Source: Pseudomonadota bacterium (GTDB taxonomy: Bacteria > Pseudomonadota > Gammaproteobacteria > Burkholderiales > SHXO01). From it: a DNA stretch of 62,421 nt. Within the stretch, counting starts at the first letter, position 1, and every line of letters starts with the position of its first letter. The stretch covers positions 1 to 62,421 of the forward strand of contig JAEZCG010000195.1 in NCBI GenBank assembly GCA_023430065.1, written 5' to 3'. The position numbers and the translations under genes are program-made. Below the pieces are notes generated by a model that did no database searches, was not told where the DNA came from, and saw only the letters and a program-made list of their open reading frames with translations. Positions 8,937 to 17,470 of the stretch are shown in pieces.

Positions 8937-9551
8937 TCAGGCGGCAGCCGCCTCGACCGTCTGCGCGCCTTCGTAGACGAAGGCGTTGAAGTTGATGTTC
9001 ACGCGCGGTCCCTGCGTCTTGGGCGTGTTGCCCGCGTGCAGCAGCGCCCCGTCGAACACGACCAGCCTGCCCTTCTTCGGCGTCACCCGCGTCTTCACCG
9101 TCAGCGCGCCCTTGTGGCCATAGCGCTGGTCGAAGATCAGCGTGTCGCCGGTGCTGTCGTTGACGTAGTAGATCGCGGTCATCAGCGGCTCCTTGATCTC
9201 GGTGAAGTCGACGTGCGGCATCCCGTGTGCGTCGGGGTTCTTCAGATCAGCGTACACGCCCAGATTCATCTTGATCCGGATGAGCTGCTTGATCGTGTAA
9301 GGAATGGCGGTGATGACCGGCAGGAGGATGGGGAACAGCTGCGACACCGGCTGCTTGGTGTCGAAGATCAGGTGGGTGAACTGCGGCGCATCGACGGAGT
9401 TGGATGTCACCGGAAACAGTTGCGAGCTCCCGGCGCCGAAGGTGGCTCCGCCGCTCCGGCACCAGTTGATCTTGTCTCCCAGCGCGATGCTCTCCAGCAT
9501 GTCTTGCACGACTTTCGGTACGGCCTGGTCGATGACGATGACCTCTTTCAT
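8937..9551 (-). CDS. 2-oxoglutarate/Fe(II)-dependent oxygenase, prolyl-hydroxylase-like
   Basis: This 204-residue protein has the facial triad of the 2OG-Fe(II) superfamily: H113 and D115 in MPHVDFTE, and H172 in ALLHAGNTP. R183 in PRVNINFN is placed to bind 2-oxoglutarate. It is similar in form to small phage- and bacteria-encoded prolyl-4-hydroxylase-like or single-domain hydroxylases. The target is unknown. The gene looks somewhat less GC-rich in composition than its neighbours and is flanked by long non-coding sequence upstream, which may hint at transfer. It is convergent with the acyl-CoA ligase gene, with 42 GC-rich bases between them. Confidence 0.82.
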   Translation of the reverse strand: MKEVIVIDQAVPKVVQDMLESIALGDKINWCRSGGATFGAGSSQLFPVTSNSVDAPQFTHLIFDTKQPVSQLFPILLPVITAIPYTIKQLIRIKMNLGVYADLKNPDAHGMPHVDFTEIKEPLMTAIYYVNDSTGDTLIFDQRYGHKGALTVKTRVTPKKGRLVVFDGALLHAGNTPKTQGPRVNINFNAFVYEGAQTVEAAAA

Positions 9552-9867
9552 CGATCTCCTCTCGCCATTGTATTTTTCGTCGCGTGTCCGATGGCCGCGC
9601 CGCGCCTGCGCACGATACGCATTTCGGACGATTCAGATCGGCATTCCTGGATGTGGAGCTCGTTCGATAACCCTCCGAGATCTGCTCAACGCATGGCGAT
9701 TTCTTTGCGCAATGCAGCAACGTGAAACGGTCAGTCCAAGCTCGAACCCGCTTCCCGTCATGCACCTCGCATTCGCTTACGGCGCCGCTATCTAACCACA
9801 AGCGCTGCGGCAAGTCACTACCTGTCCGGTGACTGGACATACAGCACCGGGGCGAGGGCGAAGCCGG
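9552..9867. other. Non-coding interval, nothing recognised
   Basis: About 315 bases with a lower GC content than the surroundings separate the oxygenase and the DUF1810 gene. Apart from a short inverted TGTCC/GGACA pair near 9824-9840 I see no repeat, RNA gene or clear promoter. It presumably carries the promoter of the oxygenase gene. Confidence 0.5.
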
Positions 9868-10317
9868 CTAGGACCGGCCGCCTGACGCCAGCGCGGCGAG
9901 CGTGCGCGGATCGCGCGCCCCGGCGAAGAATCGCTCGAGCGCCTGGTCGAACAAGGCCTCGCCGGAGACGGCGTGAAACAGGGTCAGGCATGACCTGAAC
10001 TTGAGCGCGTCGACTTCTCCGAGGATCTGCGCCGCGTCCCGGCAGGAGGTGGACAGCATCGCTGCGACACTTTCGCGCAGCCTCGGCCCGAGCACGCGAT
10101 GCGCGAGGTACGCCGTCGCCTCTTCCGCGCCGGAGACGCCATAGCGCCACGACAAGCTGCTCGACCCGAGGCCGCGCAGCTGCGGGAACACATACCACAT
10201 CCAATGCGAGCGTTTGCGGCCGGCACGCAGCTCTGCGAGCGCAACCGGATAGGCACGGTCCTGCGCGGTCACGAAACGCGCGAGATCGAACGGATCGACA
10301 CCGGGGCAGGCGGCCAT
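9868..10317 (-). CDS. DUF1810 family protein
   Basis: This 149-residue protein carries the DUF1810 hallmarks: an early DLARFVTAQD segment, the KRSHWMWYVFPQLRGLG block near residue 32-48, and the closing DALKFRSCLTLFHAV segment. The family length is about 140-150, so the protein is complete. Its function is not established. The start at 10317 gives the usual N-terminus; the frame upstream antisense-overlaps the next gene. It lies 32 bases downstream of the PH-domain gene on the same strand and may be co-transcribed with it. Confidence 0.85.
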   Translation of the reverse strand: MAACPGVDPFDLARFVTAQDRAYPVALAELRAGRKRSHWMWYVFPQLRGLGSSSLSWRYGVSGAEEATAYLAHRVLGPRLRESVAAMLSTSCRDAAQILGEVDALKFRSCLTLFHAVSGEALFDQALERFFAGARDPRTLAALASGGRS

Positions 10318-10349
10318 GCCGACCGATGTGGACTTCAGCGGTTCCCGGT

Positions 10350-10781
10350 CTACGGCGGTGTCCCGCCGTGCGCGCGGGCGACCCGGTAGCGCAGGTCCTC
10401 GACGAAGCGCCTCCGGTCCCTGGGGGAAATCAGCACGAAGCGGCCGGCGCAGCTCACCTTCACCCGCCGCAGGGACAGCGCCGGGCCGGCCCAGAGACTG
10501 CGGCTCGGCTCTACGCCGATGATGTCGCGATAGGCGATGCGCTGCCGCACGACGCCCGCGCGCACGACCAGATGGGTATCGGTCAAGGTGTAGGTGCACG
10601 GCCACGACAGCGCCAGCACCACGACGAACACGCCGAGCACGATGGCGGCCGCAAGCAGGCTTTCATTCGGTGCGGTCGCGCGCAGCGACCAGGTTTGATA
10701 GAACCCGAGCGCGATCGAGCCGATCACCAGCCCGACCAGCCACGCGTCGATCCTGGACGGATACGTTGCTTCGTCGGTCAT
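10350..10781 (-). CDS. Small membrane protein with bacterial PH-like domain
   Basis: This 143-residue protein has two N-terminal hydrophobic segments (about residues 15-30 and 42-60) followed by a beta-rich domain: TYTLTDTHLVVRAGVVRQRIAYRDIIGVEPSRS and a closing FVLISPRDRRRFVEDLR. This arrangement matches the bacterial PH domain (YdbS/YcxB-like) membrane proteins. Function is unknown. It lies upstream of the DUF1810 gene on the minus strand. Confidence 0.75.
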   Translation of the reverse strand: MTDEATYPSRIDAWLVGLVIGSIALGFYQTWSLRATAPNESLLAAAIVLGVFVVVLALSWPCTYTLTDTHLVVRAGVVRQRIAYRDIIGVEPSRSLWAGPALSLRRVKVSCAGRFVLISPRDRRRFVEDLRYRVARAHGGTPP

Positions 10782-10984
10782 CGGTCGGCGCCCCGGTTAT
10801 CGGATGACTGGTTCGTACACGAGCGGAGACGTCGCGTCAACGGTGCGCGTCGCACAAGCATCCTACCCATCTTTGAAGATAGAGAATGCTTTTCTTCATG
10901 GTCGGTGAAGTGGTGAGAAATCAGGAATCTGTTTTCAGCTCATCAGGGGATAAACTCCGCACTGACGATTTCGGATTTCACACC

Positions 10985-12259
10985 ATGGATACGCGCCGCG
11001 ACGAGGTCCTCGCGACCTACCTGATCGAAACGCCCCATTCGCTCGAACATGCGGCAGCGATGATCGCTGGTGAACAATCCAGCGGCACCTTCGTCTCGGT
11101 ACCCGGGGAGACGAACGAACTCAAGGAGCGATTCGGCGCTCAGGTGCGCCGGATCGATGCGCTCGATACGTCAGATACCCCCGGCCTGCCCGGCTCGAAG
11201 GCTCCGCGCGACCACACCAACGGCACCCGCTACCGGCGCGGGCGCGTCGTCATCGCCTTTCCGCTGCACAACTTCGGACCGTCCATCCCAAGCCTGCTCG
11301 CCACCGTCGCAGGCAACCTGTACGAACTGCAGGAACTGTCCGGCTGCCGACTCGAGCACCTCGAGCTGCCGCTCGCGTTCGGGCAGAAGTATCCCGGCCC
11401 TGGCTTCGGCATCGACGGCACGCGCCGCCTCGCCAACGTGCACGGCCGGCCGCTGATCGGGACCATCGTGAAGCCCTCCATCGGACTGGCCACCGAGGCA
11501 CTGTCCGCCCTCGTGCGCGACCTGGCGCGCGCCGGCCTGGACTTCGTCAAGGACGACGAACTGCAGGCCGACCCGCTTTACGCGCCGTTCGAAGCGCGCG
11601 TGCGCGCGGTGATGCGCGAGATCGAGCGCGTGGCGGACGAGACCGGCAAGAAGACGATGTACGCGTTCAACATCAGCGGCGACGTCGATCACATGCTGCG
11701 CGCGCACGAACTGGTGAAGCGGCTCGGCGGCACCTGCGTGATGGTCAACGTCAACAGCGTCGGCTTCGCGGCGCTTGCACACGTGCGCCGCCACTGCGAA
11801 CTGCCGATCCACGGTCATCGCGCCTTCTTCGGCGCGCTCTCCCGGCATCCGCTGCTGGGCATGGGATTCTCCGCATATCAGACGCTGTGCCGGGTGGCCG
11901 GCGTCGATCATCTGCACGTGGGCGGCTTCAACAGCAAGTTCTACGAGACCAACGAGCAGGTCGGTGCATCGATCGAGGCCTGTCTCGCACCGATGTTCGG
12001 CGACTACCGGGTGATGCCGGTACTGTCCTCCGCGCAGTGGGCCGCCACCGCATTGCCGATCTATGCGGCGACCAAGACGGTCGATATCGTGCACCTCGCC
12101 GGCGGCGGCATCCTCGCGCACCCGGGCGGCACCGCGGCGGGCGTGCGCAGCATGCAGCAGGGGTGGGAGGCAGCGCTGGCTGGCAGCCGGCTGGAAGACT
12201 ACGCCAGGACACATCCCGAACTGGCTGCCGCCATCGAGAAATTCGGTGGACGTTCCTGA
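10985..12259 (+). CDS. RuBisCO-like protein (type IV), OiaX-like
   Basis: This 424-residue protein belongs to the RuBisCO superfamily. The key active-site positions are present: K163 in GTIVKPS, the metal-ligand lysine K189 with D191 and E192 in DFVKDDEL, H278 in IHGHRA, loop-6 lysine K318 in NSKFYE, and the phosphate-binding GGGILAHPGG at 373-382. The N-terminus (ATYLIETPHS) and overall pattern resemble the RuBisCO-like proteins that decarboxylate 3-oxo-isoapionate 4-phosphate (OiaX), and not MtnW enolases. The ATG at 10985 gives the family length; an upstream in-frame extension to 10886 looks unrelated. Its stop overlaps the start of the DUF1537 kinase by one base (TGATG), so kinase and RuBisCO-like protein probably act in sequence on one sugar acid. 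No carboxylase activity is expected. Confidence 0.9.
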   Translation: MDTRRDEVLATYLIETPHSLEHAAAMIAGEQSSGTFVSVPGETNELKERFGAQVRRIDALDTSDTPGLPGSKAPRDHTNGTRYRRGRVVIAFPLHNFGPSIPSLLATVAGNLYELQELSGCRLEHLELPLAFGQKYPGPGFGIDGTRRLANVHGRPLIGTIVKPSIGLATEALSALVRDLARAGLDFVKDDELQADPLYAPFEARVRAVMREIERVADETGKKTMYAFNISGDVDHMLRAHELVKRLGGTCVMVNVNSVGFAALAHVRRHCELPIHGHRAFFGALSRHPLLGMGFSAYQTLCRVAGVDHLHVGGFNSKFYETNEQVGASIEACLAPMFGDYRVMPVLSSAQWAATALPIYAATKTVDIVHLAGGGILAHPGGTAAGVRSMQQGWEAALAGSRLEDYARTHPELAAAIEKFGGRS

Positions 12260-13635
12260 TGGCCGCGGACCCCGCGCTCATGCTCGCCTTCTACGGCGAC
12301 GACTTCACCGGCTCCACCGACGCGATGGAGGCGTTGGCTTTGTCCGGCCTGCGTACCGTGCTGTTCCTGGCCCCGCCCTCGGCCGCGTTCCTGCGCGAGC
12401 GCTTTCCCGATTTGCGCTGTGTCGGTGTGGCGGGAACCAGCCGTGCGATGACCCCCACGGAGATGGACGCGGAGCTGACGCCGCTTTTGCGCGAGCTGTG
12501 GCGCCTGGGCGCGCCGCTGCTGCACTACAAGGTCTGCTCGACATTCGATTCCTCGCCGCAGCTGGGCAGCATCGGCCACGTGGCCGACATGGTACGCGCC
12601 CGAGTCCATCCCGTCGGCACCATTCCCGTCGTGGCCGGCGCGCCGCCCCTGCGGCGCTACACGGTATTCGGCAATCACTTCGCGGCGGCCGGCGACGAGG
12701 TGTTTCGCCTCGACCGCCATCCGACCATGTCGCGCCACCCGGTCACGCCGATGCACGAAGCCGATCTGCGTCTGCACCTGTCGCTGCAGACCCGGGCGAG
12801 CGTCGGCCTGATGAGTCTGCCCGAGCTGTCGGGGGACGAGATCACGGTCGATGCGCGTCATGCGCACAAGCTCGCCAGCGCGCCCGATCTCCTCCTGTAC
12901 GACGTTGTCGACGAGGCCAGCCTGCGCAACGTCGGACGCCTCATGTGGAACGAGGCACAGCGCGCGCCCCGGTTCGCCATCGGCTCCTCGGGCGTGGAGT
13001 ACGCGCTTTGCGCGCATTGGCGGACATGCGGCACGATCCCGCAGACGCGGAGCCACTTCCCCGCGGTCGCACCGGTCGAGCGCCTGATCGTCGTCTCCGG
13101 GAGCGCCTCGCCGATGACCGCGCGCCAGATCGAATGGGCGGGTGGCAACGGCTTCGACTGCCTGCGCGTGCCGGCGGCCGAGCTGGGCGATGCGCGTGGG
13201 GCGCAACGCGTGCACGAGCGTCTGCTGACCGAGGCGCTCGGCGTACTGGCGCGCGGCCGCAGCGTGGTGCTCTACTCTGCCGCCGGTCCGGACGACCCGA
13301 GCATTCGCGCGACCCGGGAGGCACTGGCCAGCGCATCGGGCAATACGGCGCCGGTACTCGGACGCGCGCTCGGCCGCCTGGCGCGCGAACTGCTCTCGCG
13401 CACCGGCTTGCGGCGGATCGTGATCGCCGGCGGCGACACCTCGAGCTACGCCACCCAGGAGCTGGGACTGTACGGCCTGGAGATGCTGTCGCAACTCACG
13501 CCCGGCGCGGCGCTGTGCCGCGGCTACTCGGAGGATCCCCGGTTGGACGGTCTGGAGATCGCGCTCAAGGGCGGCCAGATGGGGAAGGAGGATTACTTCG
13601 GCTTGGCGCGCGGGTCGCACAGCGCGTGCAGTTGA
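12259..13635 (+). CDS. DUF1537 four-carbon/sugar-acid kinase, OiaK-like
   Basis: This 458-residue protein belongs to the DUF1537 kinase family, which phosphorylates 3-oxo or tetronic sugar acids with ATP. The substrate-binding opening LAFYGDDFTGSTDAME is at residues 9-24; the C-terminal nucleotide-binding part has IVIAGGDTSSYATQELG and ALKGGQMGKEDYFG. It starts at the base where the upstream gene stops. Pairing with a RuBisCO-like protein is the arrangement known for 3-oxo-isoapionate kinase (OiaK) in D-apiose breakdown. Here the oxidoisomerase and a dedicated transporter are not adjacent, so the exact substrate remains open. Confidence 0.9.
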   Translation: MAADPALMLAFYGDDFTGSTDAMEALALSGLRTVLFLAPPSAAFLRERFPDLRCVGVAGTSRAMTPTEMDAELTPLLRELWRLGAPLLHYKVCSTFDSSPQLGSIGHVADMVRARVHPVGTIPVVAGAPPLRRYTVFGNHFAAAGDEVFRLDRHPTMSRHPVTPMHEADLRLHLSLQTRASVGLMSLPELSGDEITVDARHAHKLASAPDLLLYDVVDEASLRNVGRLMWNEAQRAPRFAIGSSGVEYALCAHWRTCGTIPQTRSHFPAVAPVERLIVVSGSASPMTARQIEWAGGNGFDCLRVPAAELGDARGAQRVHERLLTEALGVLARGRSVVLYSAAGPDDPSIRATREALASASGNTAPVLGRALGRLARELLSRTGLRRIVIAGGDTSSYATQELGLYGLEMLSQLTPGAALCRGYSEDPRLDGLEIALKGGQMGKEDYFGLARGSHSACS

Positions 13636-13764
13636 AACGCCGCGCCGGCCGGCGAGAAGGGCCCGGCGCGGCACGTCGATCAGCCACCCGCACGCTGCTG
13701 CGCGAGCGCCTCGTCGCTCCGCGCAGCTCGACCGCCGACAGCCGGCGCACGCTGAATCCGTGCT

Positions 13765-14184
13765 TCAGTCTTCCTGGATCAGCTCGATGCTCACCCCGTC
13801 GGGTGCTGCGACGTAGCACAGCACCATCCCCGGCTTGAACTCCCAGGGCTCCACCGCCATGCGCACGCCCTTTCCCTCGAGTTCCTCGCAGAACGCCCTC
13901 AGGTCGCCGCGATAGGTGAAGCCGAAGTGATCCGTACCCCACTCGTCATGGCTGGAGTATCCGTCGAAGTGCCGCATCGGCCTGGTCGTGGCCGGCTCCT
14001 CGCCCGGCCGCCGGCCGCGGATCACCAGCGTGGCGCCGCCCACGCGCACGTCCACCTGGGGGGCACCGCGCAGGCTCTCCTGTACGCGTGTCACTTCGCC
14101 GCCGAACATTTCGCAGTACCACTGCGCAGCCGCCTGCGGATCGCGGCTGATGAGATGGATGTGATCGAACGACAGTCCGGCCAT
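13765..14184 (-). CDS. VOC (glyoxalase/bleomycin resistance) family protein
   Basis: This 139-residue protein has the VOC fold pattern: LSFDHIHLISRDPQAAAQWYCEMFGGE at the start and WGTDHFGFTYRGDLRAFCEELEGKG in the second half, ending AAPDGVSIELIQ. The likely metal ligands are the two early and late His/Glu (H7-H9 region, H in TDHFGF, final E). The start at 14184 gives the standard VOC opening; a longer frame exists. It is the last gene of a minus-strand run that includes the GGT-like and cupin genes. Substrate unknown. Confidence 0.85.
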   Translation of the reverse strand: MAGLSFDHIHLISRDPQAAAQWYCEMFGGEVTRVQESLRGAPQVDVRVGGATLVIRGRRPGEEPATTRPMRHFDGYSSHDEWGTDHFGFTYRGDLRAFCEELEGKGVRMAVEPWEFKPGMVLCYVAAPDGVSIELIQED

Positions 14185-14271
14185 GCGCGCCTCCCGGGCC
14201 TCTCTGGAATCGATCGCGATTCTACGCGGCTCACGCGGCATCCCGCCGGAAACGGTGCGCGCAACGCGGGT

Positions 14272-15837
14272 TCAACCCGCCGCGACGGCCTCCCCCCACG
14301 GCGCCCCGGGCTCGGACGCCCCCACGTTGCGTCCGTTGGCGTGCAGCACCCCGCTGGGACAAGCGAACTTGAACGGCAAGGTCTGGCGCCGCGCCTGCAG
14401 GTACTCGAATCGCTGCGCCAGCGCTGCATGGATCGACGGCGGCAGCTGCGCGTCGCCGATCACCAGCTTGCCCTCGCTGGCGTCGAGGCGCGGCGTGTGG
14501 AAGGCCTCGTGCAGCGCCATGTCGAAGTCGACCACGAAGGAGATCAGCTGCGTCACCGCCGGCAGGATCCGGCGGCCGCCCGATGCGCCCAGCGCGATGC
14601 GCGCATCGCCCGCCTCCACGACGACCGGGCAGTAATTGGTCAGGCAACGCTTGCCCGCGGCCAGCGAATTTGCGCGCCCGGCCTCGGGATCGAACCACAT
14701 GATGCCGTTGTTCATCAGCACGCCGCTGTCGGGCAGCGTGAAGCGCGAACCGAACACCGACAGCAGCGTCTGCGTGACGGCGGCGATGTTGCCCTGCGCG
14801 TCCACCACGCAGAAGTGTGTCGTGCACCCGGGCGCACGTCCGCCTTCGACGTCCCCCATCCGGTCCAGGCGGAAGGCGTAGGCAGCCTGCAACGCCTCGG
14901 CGTAGGCGACGTAGGCGGACGCGTCGGGCGCCGCAGCGGGCGTCAGGCGCGAGCTGAGTTCGCATAGCGCGTAGGCGAGCGTGGGGCCCGCAGTCAGTTC
15001 CGGTGTGGCGAACACGCGTGCGCCGCGGTAGGGGATGACCAACGGATCGGACTGCCGTGCGCGGTACGCCGCCAGGTCAGCCTGCGACAACCGGCCTCCA
15101 ACGGCCTGCATCTGTGCAGCCAGGTCGCGCGCCAGCGCTCCATCGTAGAAATCCCGTGCCCCCGCCGTCGCCAGGCGTTCGAGCGTACGCGCCAGCTTCG
15201 TCTGGGACAGGCGTACCTGCATGCGCGCGGACCACGCCGGCACCGGTGGCAGTCCGTCGATAAGGAAGGCCGCGGCGCTCGCCGGGTCGCGCCGCAGGTC
15301 GGCCGCCGCGCTCGCGATGTTCTCGGTGGCGAACCAGTCGATCAGCAGGCCGTCCCCGGCCAACGCGATGGCGGGTGCAAGCAGTTCCGCCCACGGCAGG
15401 GTGGCGAAGCGTTCATGCGCGACGCGCATGCCGTCGACGGTTCCGGGAACCGCCACCGACAGCGGACCGACGACATTGCGGTCGTCCGCTACGTGCGCCC
15501 ACGGAAACAGGTCCGATGCGACGCCCCGACCGGACAGCGGGTAGTCGCGCAGGTCGAGGGAGGCCGGCGCGCGCATGCCGAAGTCGATTACGCTCGCCCG
15601 CTGCTCGCGTGCGCGCCACAGCACCATCGCACCGCCACCGCCGATGCCGCTCATCCACGGCTCGACCACACCCAGCGCGAACGAGGTGGCGATGGCGGCG
15701 TCCACGGCGTCGCCGCCGCGCGCGAGGATGGCAGCACCCACTTCGGCGGCGCGCCGGTGCTGGGCGACGACGATGCCGCGCTCGCTTGCCAGCGCCGGCT
15801 TGCTCAGCCGCAGCGCGGCACTGAAGTTGTCGTCCAC
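14272..15837 (-). CDS. Gamma-glutamyltransferase-family N-terminal nucleophile hydrolase
   Basis: This 521-residue protein has the layout of the gamma-glutamyltranspeptidase family: an early GIVVAQHRRAAEVGAAILARGG block, GIGGGGAMVLW, and the self-cleavage site at T339 in GCTTHFCVVDAQGN, which would become the N-terminal nucleophile of the small subunit. The later ALGASGGRRILPAV segment is also conserved. No signal peptide is visible, so it is likely cytoplasmic, unlike E. coli Ggt. The start is GTG at 15837, chosen because an AGGA ribosome site precedes it and the upstream cupin gene ends six bases earlier. Substrate may be a gamma-glutamyl compound or another amide. Confidence 0.85.
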   Translation of the reverse strand: MDDNFSAALRLSKPALASERGIVVAQHRRAAEVGAAILARGGDAVDAAIATSFALGVVEPWMSGIGGGGAMVLWRAREQRASVIDFGMRAPASLDLRDYPLSGRGVASDLFPWAHVADDRNVVGPLSVAVPGTVDGMRVAHERFATLPWAELLAPAIALAGDGLLIDWFATENIASAAADLRRDPASAAAFLIDGLPPVPAWSARMQVRLSQTKLARTLERLATAGARDFYDGALARDLAAQMQAVGGRLSQADLAAYRARQSDPLVIPYRGARVFATPELTAGPTLAYALCELSSRLTPAAAPDASAYVAYAEALQAAYAFRLDRMGDVEGGRAPGCTTHFCVVDAQGNIAAVTQTLLSVFGSRFTLPDSGVLMNNGIMWFDPEAGRANSLAAGKRCLTNYCPVVVEAGDARIALGASGGRRILPAVTQLISFVVDFDMALHEAFHTPRLDASEGKLVIGDAQLPPSIHAALAQRFEYLQARRQTLPFKFACPSGVLHANGRNVGASEPGAPWGEAVAAG

Positions 15838-15842
15838 CGTCC

Positions 15843-16190
15843 TTACTTGCGCAGGTAGGAATCGTCGCCGTTGAGCCAGTCTTCCCGCACCGGCGTGAAG
15901 ATGTCGTAGGCGACCAGCGTTTCCACCGCCTCGGCACCGTGCACGGCCCCCGCCGGGATGCTGATCATTTCCCCCGGCCCGACGTCCACGGTCCTGCCCT
16001 CCAGCGTGAAGCGCCACTTGCCGCTCATCACCCAGGTGATCTGTTCGTTGTCGTGCTGGTGGTGCGGGACGACGTAGCCCTTCTCCACGTCGGTGCGTGC
16101 GATCATCATCTTGCCGTCCCACGCGAGCTTGCGTACGAACTTGTCGTTGACGCGTTCGGCGGGAATCTCGTCCCACTTGAAATGCTTCAT
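15843..16190 (-). CDS. Small cupin-domain protein
   Basis: This 115-residue single-domain cupin has motif 1 VVPHHQHDNEQITWVMSG (three histidines and a glutamate for a metal) and motif 2 ending in PAGAVHGAEAVE. It is separated from the GGT-like gene by five bases and from the MFS gene by about 55 bases, so it is part of the same minus-strand operon. It may be an enzyme (isomerase, decarboxylase or dioxygenase) or a binding protein; sequence does not decide. Confidence 0.85.
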   Translation of the reverse strand: MKHFKWDEIPAERVNDKFVRKLAWDGKMMIARTDVEKGYVVPHHQHDNEQITWVMSGKWRFTLEGRTVDVGPGEMISIPAGAVHGAEAVETLVAYDIFTPVREDWLNGDDSYLRK

Positions 16191-16245
16191 AGGGTGTCGT
16201 CGCTCCGGTACGGTGAGAGCGCCGAGTCTACCAGTGCGCGTCCGC

Positions 16246-17436
16246 TCAGGCGGTGCCGGGTGCGACGGCCCGGGACCGCCGGCCGCTGGCCGCGGCGAAA
16301 CCCGCTCCGAGCAGCGCTGTGGCGGCGCACAGCGTACCGATGCCGACGAACCCCCAGGCAGCGACCAGTCCCGCGCCGACCGAGCCGGCCAGCAGCCATC
16401 CGAGGCTCGCCATCGTCACATTGAGCCCGAACAGTGCCCCGCGCAGCTCGCTCGGCACGTCGGAGAGCGTGGCCAGCAGTGAGGGACGACCGCTGGCGTT
16501 GACGAACGAATAGGCGAAGCCGAACGCGACCGACACCCACAGCCCCGGCTGCCACATGAGGGTCGGCGGTGCCAGTACGGCGGTCAGCACGGATGCGGCA
16601 GCGAACACACCGCTGCGCGAGCGCGTGCGGTCGGCGATGCGCCCCCCCAGCACGTTGCCGAGCAGGCTGCCCAGCGCGACCACGGCGAGCGCCAGCGCCA
16701 GCGGACCGAGCGAGATGCCGTAGGCACGCTGCAGGTAGGTGGGCAGGAAGATGGCGAGCGCGGCGAAGCACATGCGCTCCGTCGTACCGGCGGCCAGCAG
16801 GGCGACCAGGCGCGGCTCGAGCAGTCGCTTCAACGGCGTTCGCTCACGCTGCCCATCCCGAGCGCGTGGCGGGTCGTGCGGCACCGCCAGGCGCACGGCC
16901 AGCGCGCACGCGATCGTGAACGCACCGTGGGCAGCGAGCGCGCCGCGCCATCCACCCAGTGTACCGAGCAGGGTGACGATCGGCACGCCGAGCACGAGCG
17001 AGAGCGACTGGCCGGTGATGATCCAGCTCAGCGCGCGTCCGCGGGTGCCGGCCGGGACGTTGTCCGACACGACCGCGAACACCGTTCCCATGAAGGCGCC
17101 GCCGCCGATGCCCGATACGATCTGCCAGATCACCGCCGTCGCATACGAGTCGGACGCCGCAAAGCCCAGCCGGGTCGCGCCGAGCAGGACCACCGCGCCG
17201 ATCAGAATCGGGCGTCTTCCCCAGCGATCCGACGCAGCGCCTGCCACCAGGGACGCGACCCCCCAGGTCAGCGCCTGCACGGAGAACAGGTGTGCCACCG
17301 CTGACAGCCCGGTAGACAGGTCTGAGGCGATCACCTGCAGGAAGGGGGCCGTCGCGGACCCGGACGAGGTGACCACGAAGGTTGCGAGCGACAAGGCCAG
17401 AAGCAGCCAGACGGAGCGCGCGTCGGTCAAGCTCAC
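16246..17436 (-). CDS. MFS transporter, 12-TM
   Basis: This 396-residue membrane protein has the major facilitator pattern, with the loop 2-3 motif ASDRWGRRP around residue 69 and about twelve hydrophobic segments. It resembles the drug:H+ antiporter / YdhP-like group of about 390-400 residues. Its neighbours suggest that it moves the compound processed by the DUF169, cupin and GGT-like proteins, but the direction of transport is not visible in the sequence. Confidence 0.87.
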   Translation of the reverse strand: MSLTDARSVWLLLALSLATFVVTSSGSATAPFLQVIASDLSTGLSAVAHLFSVQALTWGVASLVAGAASDRWGRRPILIGAVVLLGATRLGFAASDSYATAVIWQIVSGIGGGAFMGTVFAVVSDNVPAGTRGRALSWIITGQSLSLVLGVPIVTLLGTLGGWRGALAAHGAFTIACALAVRLAVPHDPPRARDGQRERTPLKRLLEPRLVALLAAGTTERMCFAALAIFLPTYLQRAYGISLGPLALALAVVALGSLLGNVLGGRIADRTRSRSGVFAAASVLTAVLAPPTLMWQPGLWVSVAFGFAYSFVNASGRPSLLATLSDVPSELRGALFGLNVTMASLGWLLAGSVGAGLVAAWGFVGIGTLCAATALLGAGFAAASGRRSRAVAPGTA

Positions 17437-17470
17437 CGGGAGGGACCTCTACGCGATGTGCGGCGCGCCA

